Below are positions 57,740 through 64,000 of a stretch of 64,000 bases of DNA, piece after piece. The notes below the pieces were generated by a model. That model was not told the origin of the DNA. It saw nothing but the letters and a program-made list of their open reading frames with translations, and made no database searches. Location: contig CM067509.1 of assembly GCA_034509495.1 (NCBI GenBank), forward strand, positions 6,311,788 to 6,375,787, in the 5' to 3' direction. The position numbers were made by a program, and so were the translations under genes. Source of the DNA: Acestrorhynchus altus (lineage: Eukaryota > Chordata > Actinopteri > Characiformes > Acestrorhynchidae). How positions within the stretch are numbered: position 1 is the stretch's first letter; each line of letters opens with the position of its first letter.

Positions 57740-58264
57740 GTAAGTTACACTGCTGTAACTCATATCAGCTTATTGAAGGATCTCAGAGGGTCATTATTAG
57801 TTTTCAAACTAGAATTAAAATTAGAATAAGAGACAGAGGAGACTGGACTTCTAGAACTTTAGAACTCTAGGCTAAATTTGTGGGATGTGTTCATAGTTTA
57901 TCTGTCACACCAGGTATCGTTATTTTCAGGAGATCTTAGGCTAATCAGATATGTCTTTTGAGATGTAATATTTAAGGGAATTTAAATATTTGTATGTATT
58001 TGATCATTTTTTCATTAAAAAATACCTAAATGTGTTTTGCTTTATAAGAACTGAAAACATTTATATTTCAGAGATCCTGTTGGAAATGGATTATCCAGTG
58101 TTTTTTGAGCTGAAAAAGCACAAATTCTGATTATTGACAAGAACATGTATAATAGGTTCTCCATAATACTTGACAGTGGTTCCTTCTTAGGACTTTTATT
58201 CTGAAATTTGAACACTATATGAGCAGAACAAACAGCTGAAACAGCCCCTTTCTAAAACCAAATA

Positions 58265-58585
58265 TCTGTGATCAGAGAGAGGGGGCGGGGTTTGATGATG
58301 ACACCAACAGTCAGAGTCTGTGTGCAGGTTGATCATCAGCCCCGCCCCCTCTCTCTGATCAGTCACAGTCTGTATGCAGGTTGATCATCAGCCCCGCCCC
58401 CTCTCTCTGATCAGTCAGAGTCTGTATGCAGGTTGAGCATCAGCCCCGCCCCCTCTCTCTGATCAGTCACAGTCTGTATGCAGGTTGATCATCAGCCCCG
58501 CCCCCTCTCTCTGATCAGTCCGAGTCTGTGTGTAGGTTGAGCATCAGCCCCGCCCCCTCTCTCTGATCAGTCACAGTCTGTCATA
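58265..58585 (+). repeat. 52-bp GC-box minisatellite with inverted lead copy, intron 10
   Basis: Units start at 58331, 58383, 58435, 58487 and 58539 (GATCATCAGCCCCGCCCCCT + CTCTCTGATCAGTC...). An inverted copy (GATCAGAGAGAGGGGGCGGG, 58271 on) precedes them. Each unit holds one GC box. Confidence 0.95.
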
Positions 58586-59469
58586 TACATGTTTTTGGGG
58601 GGAAGTTAATGCAAATGAATGCTAATTAATTCAGAACGAGCTCAGGTTTCCTGCTGAGATCAGGTTACGTTCTCATGCCGACGAGTGATATCACGACATC
58701 CTGAAACTCCTGGATCCAGCTCAGTCAGTTGTGTTGAACTTTCCGCTCTTCGTTCACCGCAGCTCTAACTGGGAATGATGTATACCTCATGCTGCGACGC
58801 TGACGTGACCCAATTCCTGTCTGACTGTTGTAGAGGAGTATGAATGACAGCGTTTCAACTCTGTAAACAGCACCGAACCAGTTCAGCCTGAACTGGAAAT
58901 GTAGAGCTCAGAACTGGACAAACACCAGATTCTGTAAACCGATCAGCTCCTGCGACCACACGGGAGCACGTTGTGGTTCTATACCTACAGACTGTAGACT
59001 GCGTGTGTTCTAACGGGGTCTGGAGTTTCTACACTAATCACTATTATTGATCAGAGACTGGAGGAGAAATTCTACATATTAAAATGTGATCATCTCACTC
59101 AGCCTAAATAAAACCAGTCAGTAGCAAGTCTGGGCACATGGTGAGACGTGGTTCACTATAGTGGGCTTTAGTGAGAAGATCTGGGAAGCCACTCTCAGCA
59201 TCTTAAAATCAGCTCAGTGCAAATTCCGCTGTTCAGCTGTTCTCCTCTGCGACACTCATTAGACCAGTGTCACTGACATTGGAAAAAACGAGGGCTGTAG
59301 AAAGAGCTATAATGAGCACCACTGACAGAAACAGCACCAGGCAACAAATCCTTACCAGCATAAGGAAGAACTGCCGAGAGGAACCAAGAAGCAAAAGGGG
59401 AAACTTTATATGAGTATGAGGAAGAACCTCTGAGAAGACATGAGAGTCATCAGAAGAAACTGAGAGCAT

Positions 59470-59820
59470 GATGAAGAACCACTTAGTGGAACCAAGAGAG
59501 CACAAGGAAGAATCCTTGAGAGAAACCAAGACTTGGTGGGAGAAGGTCTCAATGAGCACATCCATAAATGGAAAAAGTTTGGAACCTCCAGGACTCTTCA
59601 TAGAGCTGGCCGTCCAGCCAATCTGTGTGATCGTGGTTGAAGGGCTTGGTGACCAAGAACTGTTCAGTCTGACAGAGCTTTAACACTGCTCTCTGGAGAG
59701 AGGAGAACCTTCCAGAAGCACTCCACCAGTCAGGCCTGTATGGCAGAGTGGCCCTGACAGGTCTTGTTGATCAGCTGATTAGTTGAATCAGGTGTGTTGG
59801 GAGCAGGGAAAGTATGAAAA
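59470..59820 (+). pseudogene. Tc1-like relic, N-terminal domain, intron 10
   Basis: Reading across frames, KFGTSRTLHRAGRPA and ERRTFQKHSTS with ACMAEWP match the KFGTT-TLPRAGRPAKLS and GLYGRVA stretches of fish Tc1 DNA-binding domains. The tail (AATCAGGTGTGTTGGGAGC) is another common interspersed repeat. Confidence 0.75.
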
Positions 59821-60445
59821 TGGGCAGGGACTCCTCCAGGAATGACCTTCAGGCTCATGCTCTCACGTCTACTCCAGAGTAGCTGGCAGCTCTTTTATAT
59901 GGAGATTACCCATGTCTGAGATGGGAACCTCCGTGTAGATGAACACTTTTGGACATGAAGGGAATGAGGGAGCTGCAGTCATGGAGCTCATTACAGATCT
60001 TGACAGCTCAAGACAGATGAGATGGTAGTCTATTCATTAAAGCCTCCAGGGCATCCAGGTCAGGCCTTTTCATTTCCATGCATGTGCTCAATAAACCTAT
60101 AGGAGAGTGTGAGGTGATGGCTTCCAGTGCTCCTCAGCATTGACATGCAGAGCCTCGTGATGGAGAGCATTCCTGATTTGAATGTTATTGGATTGAGAAG
60201 GTCACACACTCGGCTCCCACTGTACCTCCAGACAGCCGGCTATTGTATGCCTATCTGTAACGCATGGCTGGACAGATAGTGGGCTCGTGGCAGGACTCCT
60301 GGTGGTCTTTAATAGTTAAACAGTCTGCCTTACTCTCCCTCGTGACTGGGTTGACAGCGAGGGTCATCTCCAACACCTCCTTTTATGAAGTCGGACACCA
60401 CAACAAAGGGTCAAAATCATATTTTATATGAGTGTATATTAATAT

Positions 60446-60655
60446 ATACACTAATGGTCCATAACATTATGACCACCCCCTTGTTTCTACACTGTCCATC
60501 CTACCAGCCCCTCTTATCATAGTTCATAGATCATCTGTTTCTCTGCAGACTTTATTCTCCTCCTTTCACCCTGATCTTCAACGATCAGGACCCCACAGGA
60601 CCACCACAGAGCAGCTATGATGTGGGTGGTGGTCGTTCTCACCACCGTGTTAGAT
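60446..60655. mobile_element. MITE-A copy 9, left terminus and arm
   Basis: Contains the true outer end: TATACACTAATGG followed by CATAACATTATGACCACC, then the left arm to GTGGGTGGTGG. This terminus matches the complement of the end of the Tc1-like relic at 16385. Confidence 0.85.
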
Positions 60656-61275
60656 AAATTTGCACATATTGGTTGTGACGTCCCAAACACGGTGACTTCA
60701 GATCAGGTTGTTCGGATGATGGAGCTTCAGGACCTGGGAATGAAAGGTTAAACGAGATAGGAGTTCATATTTCTACGCTATCGGCCCTTTAATTCATATT
60801 TGTTCTGTGAATATTAATGTTATATCGACACGATCATGATGACAGCAGGTTGATGTATAGCTGCTATTCACAGCCGTTCTCCTGTAGATTATGTCCTGAG
60901 GGACATGAAGGAGCAGCAGCCTATTAGGAAGGAAACCATTCATTACAATCCAGGTGCTTCATCTTGTTCCTCCACCTCGTTAGAAGAAGCCAAGAATGAG
61001 CTTTGAACGGGGAAGTGGGTTTTAATACAGAACCGTACCTTCACCATAGAACAGTTTCTGCACTGGGACGCAGGACCTACACTTACAGTTGTCCAGGACG
61101 GTGCCTGGATTTTTCCCACTACTGGACGAAAATGCAGCTCAGATATGATTCCTCCTGTAAAGAGTATCTGAGGACATTTCATATTTTTATGTTTGGGGGG
61201 AAAAGGAGCTGCATTTTTACCAACAGCATGTTCTATTCCTCCTCTCTAAAAGTTAACGACCTTGTGCACTCTCTC

Positions 61276-61278
<3 letters not shown>

Positions 61279-61343
<65 letters not shown>
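61279..61343. repeat. (CA)n microsatellite, intron 10
   Basis: About 32 CA units; a shorter run lies at 61453-61474. Confidence 0.95.
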
Positions 61344-61345
<2 letters not shown>

Positions 61346-61837
61346 TCGGTTCTGTGCTCATCTGATGGTAGTGACAGTGAAACATGGATTGACTTTAAAT
61401 GATTTATTTGCAAACTTTTCCTTTCATCTTCCAAGACTGAACCAGCTTTCAACACACACACACACACACACACACCCCTTGCGTGAGACGGTAAAACCCA
61501 GACAGCCGCCTGGATGTGCACCCACACGTGAGGTTCTTCAGGTAGCTCTACTCCGAGTTCAGCCGTCTGTGCCACTTTAGCCATGTCCTTTAAAACGTGC
61601 AGCTCCGTTTCTAACATCTCTGTGCTTTACGTCACCGTACCGATCGCTTTGGGCTGATGATGGGGCTCGTGTGCGGTGAAATCAGGGACGCCATGGTGGT
61701 GGTTCCATACACGGCAGGTGTTGGGTCCACTGGTCCAACACTTCATTGATGGGTGCTGCTTGGTGACCGTTTGCTGCTCTTCATGGACGTCATGGTATTT
61801 TTGAGTTATGTTATGAATTTGGTGAACTGATGCTGCT

Positions 61838-61915
61838 GCTGGAACTTTAATTTCCCTGAGGGAACCCTCCCAAGATACCAATAAAGTTCCATCTAATCTA
61901 ATCTAATCTAACAGT
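61838..61915 (+). mobile_element. 3' end of a non-LTR retrotransposon (5'-truncated)
   Basis: AACTTTAATTTCCCTGAGGG, then CCAATAAAGTTCC and a terminal (TCTAA)n repeat: the typical 3' tail of fish LINEs. Upstream sequence to about 61640 may belong to it but shows no reading frame. Confidence 0.65.
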
Positions 61916-62196
61916 GAAAGTGAAAGTGTCCTTTTTCCATAGTGTGGAAAAACCCTGTCTTCTTACTCCACTGCAAACCATGACTGTCATATGAATATGC
62001 AACGATCTCATCTGCATACATTTACATAGTTAATGTCCAAAATATTTATGTCCCTTAATGCAGGAAGCTCCCGCTGCAGATTAGTCTCTTAATTGTAGTT
62101 TTCTTCATAATTAACGGGATCTGCTGTGGTCTTACGAGTGTGGATAGAACGAGGACTAATTGCCTGCACGAACAATGACACACAAGTTCTAAAGGC

Positions 62197-62198
<2 letters not shown>

Positions 62199-62268
<70 letters not shown>

Positions 62269-62453
62269 ACTTCCAGATGCCATACCCCCATTGGTCTGAT
62301 CAAATCAAATGTCGGCACACTGCCGGGCCACATCCGGCCCACCGGCTTAATAATTGATGGTCATTGCATTATTAAAGCACTTTGATTATTAATATGGGCC
62401 AGCTCATAAAGAGGAGAGCCATAGATCCATACACACACAGAAGTTTGATTGAG

Positions 62454-62492
<39 letters not shown>
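62199..62492. repeat. Two (GT)n blocks, intron 10
   Basis: 62199-62266 and 62456-62492. Confidence 0.95.
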
Positions 62493-62500
<8 letters not shown>

Positions 62501-62598
62501 ACAGAGAGAACAGACTGAGATAAACACATCAATATCAGTTCATCCCCCCCAGATAGCGCTCTCGCTCTTAAAGACCCACACACACATCTGATCAAATA

Positions 62599-62665
62599 CA
62601 CTATAAGGACAAAAGTATTGGGACATCTGCTCAATCACTGTTTCTTCTGAAATCAAGAATATTAA
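62599..62665 (+). mobile_element. MITE-B copy, left terminus only
   Basis: CACTATAAGGACAAAAGTAT then GGGACATCTGCTCAATCAC and TTCTTCTGAAATCAAG; breaks off after about 67 bp. Confidence 0.8.
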
Positions 62666-62765
62666 ACAGATCTATCCGTGGCTTGTGGTTTTGGAGGGAA
62701 ATTGGTTTCAGAGAGGATGCAAGACAAATTGGAATCAGATTCGCCTAAAGATGGAGTATTTTTGG

Positions 62766-63105
62766 TACATTTCACAATTTGGCCATAAAATTACTCTCTG
62801 TCCATCCAATCAGCTCCTCTGATCACACAGGAGAACGTTGTAGTTCTATAATTCCAGATTGTAGTTCATCTGTTTCTCTGCAGACTTTATTCTCCTCCTT
62901 TCACCCTGATCTTCAATGATCAGGACCCCACAGGACCACCACAGAGCAGATATGATGTGGGTGGTGGGTCATTCTCAGCACTGCAGTCACACTGACATGG
63001 TGGTGGTGTGTTAGTGTGTGTTGCTGGTACGAGTGGATCAGACACAGCAGTGCTGCTGGAGTGTTTAAACACTGTGTCCACTCACTGTCCACTCTATGAG
63101 ACACT
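62766..63105. mobile_element. MITE-A copy 10, left half
   Basis: Full left outer arm and inner arm (CAGTGCTGCTGGAGTGTTTA), then joined directly to the complement of the right interior end (CCACTCACTGTCCACTC): an internal deletion with inverted junction. Confidence 0.85.
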
Positions 63106-63191
63106 GCAGTGTTTTAATATGAATCTAACAGCACTAGGGTTGGTATAATGTCTCTGTCCATCTAATGTCTGGACTGTATCTTTCAGTAATC

Positions 63192-63250
<59 letters not shown>

Positions 63251-63474
63251 CGGGGGGGGTATTTAATGTGAATGGTGCAGTTTGATAGGGTTAGAGTCTG
63301 AGTGTGGACAGTAAATGGGAAGCTTCAAACACACACTCCTCTCTCTTCCCTCCAACTGTCCCTCCATCTTTCTTCTCCTCCTCTATTGCATCCCTCCCTC
63401 TCCTCATCTGTCTGCTCTCCCTCTCCCAGCATCGTTTGTCCTCCTGCCTTGTGTCCTTTGTAAATGAGCTGTGC

Positions 63475-63531
<57 letters not shown>
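63192..63531. repeat. (GA)n and (CA)n blocks, intron 10
   Basis: GA at 63193-63250 and CA at 63477-63531. Confidence 0.95.
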
Positions 63532-63534
<3 letters not shown>

Positions 63535-63748
63535 CCATTAGCTGAATAAAGTGCTCTCTCGATTCAAATATGTTCCTCATTTCCATATTTATAAATCGGA
63601 TTATTTTGTCCTGCAGTTCAGTGCATCACTTCTTTGTCCAGCCAACCGCAGCTTTCTTACCCCGACCTCCACCTTAACTATGTTTATTTGTGTTTATGAA
63701 CCAAAAACAGTTCAAATTCATTGTAAACAACATTTTGTAACCTCTCCC

Positions 63749-64000
63749 TTCAATGATCAGGACCCCACTGAATTTACATCTACAAGGTGGAGACACTCGG
63801 TAGGAGTGTCTCATAGAGTGGACAGTGAGTGGACACAGTGTTTAAACACTCCAGCAGCACTGCTGCGTCTGATCCACTCGTACCAGCAACACACACTAAC
63901 ACACCACCACCATGTCAGTGTGACTGCAGTGCTGAGAATGACCCACCACTCACATAGTAGCTGCTCTGTGAAGATCAGGGTGAAAGGAGGATGCAATCAA
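63749..64000. mobile_element. MITE-A copy 11, truncated by window edge
   Basis: A scrap of left arm (ATGATCAGGACCCCAC), then interior from TTTACATCTACAAGGTGG, right inner arm and right outer arm; the VSVCCWYEW-type open frame here is repeat translation. Confidence 0.85.

Larger units (their letters stand above)
57740..64000 (+). other. kcnh3 intron 10 (runs off the window)
   Basis: Starts at the exon 10 donor GTAAGT. Contains the GC-box array, Tc1 relic, LINE tail, MITE-A copies 9-11, a MITE-B end and several microsatellites. 58586-59469 and 59821-60445 show nothing identifiable. No segment resembling the rest of the CNBHD or the ELK C-terminus was found. Confidence 0.75.

Overview
The window is vertebrate nuclear DNA and almost certainly comes from a teleost fish. 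It is intron- and repeat-rich, carries dozens of long (CA)n/(GT)n, (GA)n/(CT)n and TATC microsatellites, and is full of Tc1/mariner relics and Tc1-related MITEs. From my memory of fish genomes, two of the MITE families are common in ostariophysan fishes (characins, catfishes, gymnotiforms, cyprinids), so that is the likeliest group; I cannot name a species.

The only protein-coding gene I can support is a voltage-gated potassium channel of the ELK (KCNH3/4/8, Kv12) subfamily. It lies on the + strand, and nine consecutive internal exons occupy 35420-57739. They encode, in order, the PAS domain, the cytoplasmic linker, S1 to S6 with the SVGFGN selectivity filter, the C-linker and the first part of the cyclic-nucleotide-binding homology domain. 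All nine exons are open, join in matching phase through AG/GT splice sites (654 codons in total) and show no disabling mutation. Diagnostic residues favour kcnh3 (Kv12.2, ELK2, BEC1) over kcnh4 and kcnh8. The first coding exon (PAS-cap) was not found in bases 1-35419, and the exons after 57739 (rest of the CNBHD and C-terminal tail) lie beyond the right edge, so the gene is open at both ends.

Layout. 1-35419: no recognisable gene; either kcnh3 intron 1 or intergenic DNA, filled with MITEs, Tc1 relics, minisatellites (8.2, 11-11.7, 23.6 and 35.2 kb), a cluster of tRNA-SINE-like units (2.5-3.2 kb), a 500-bp polypurine tract (31.6-32.1 kb) and a few possible regulatory motifs (paired RFX X-boxes at 13.35 kb, octamer plus SPH-like site at 33.4 kb). 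35420-57739: kcnh3 exons 2-10, with introns of 120 bp to 6 kb holding more Tc1 relics, a near-perfect 200-bp-arm foldback MITE (intron 5), a 51-bp minisatellite (intron 7), a tRNA-SINE fragment (intron 8) and giant pyrimidine tracts, one of which abuts the exon 8 acceptor. 57740-64000: intron 10, with a GC-box tandem array, a Tc1 relic, a LINE-type 3' tail and several MITE copies.

No CRISPR array, prokaryotic system, functional tRNA or rRNA gene was seen. Many open frames in the window are translations of microsatellites or minisatellites and are not genes. The most interesting signals are structural: foldback MITEs sharing ends with a Tc1-like relic, microsatellites fused to kcnh3 splice sites, a duplicated glycosylation-sequon block in the channel turret, and two unusual substitutions in the C-linker.
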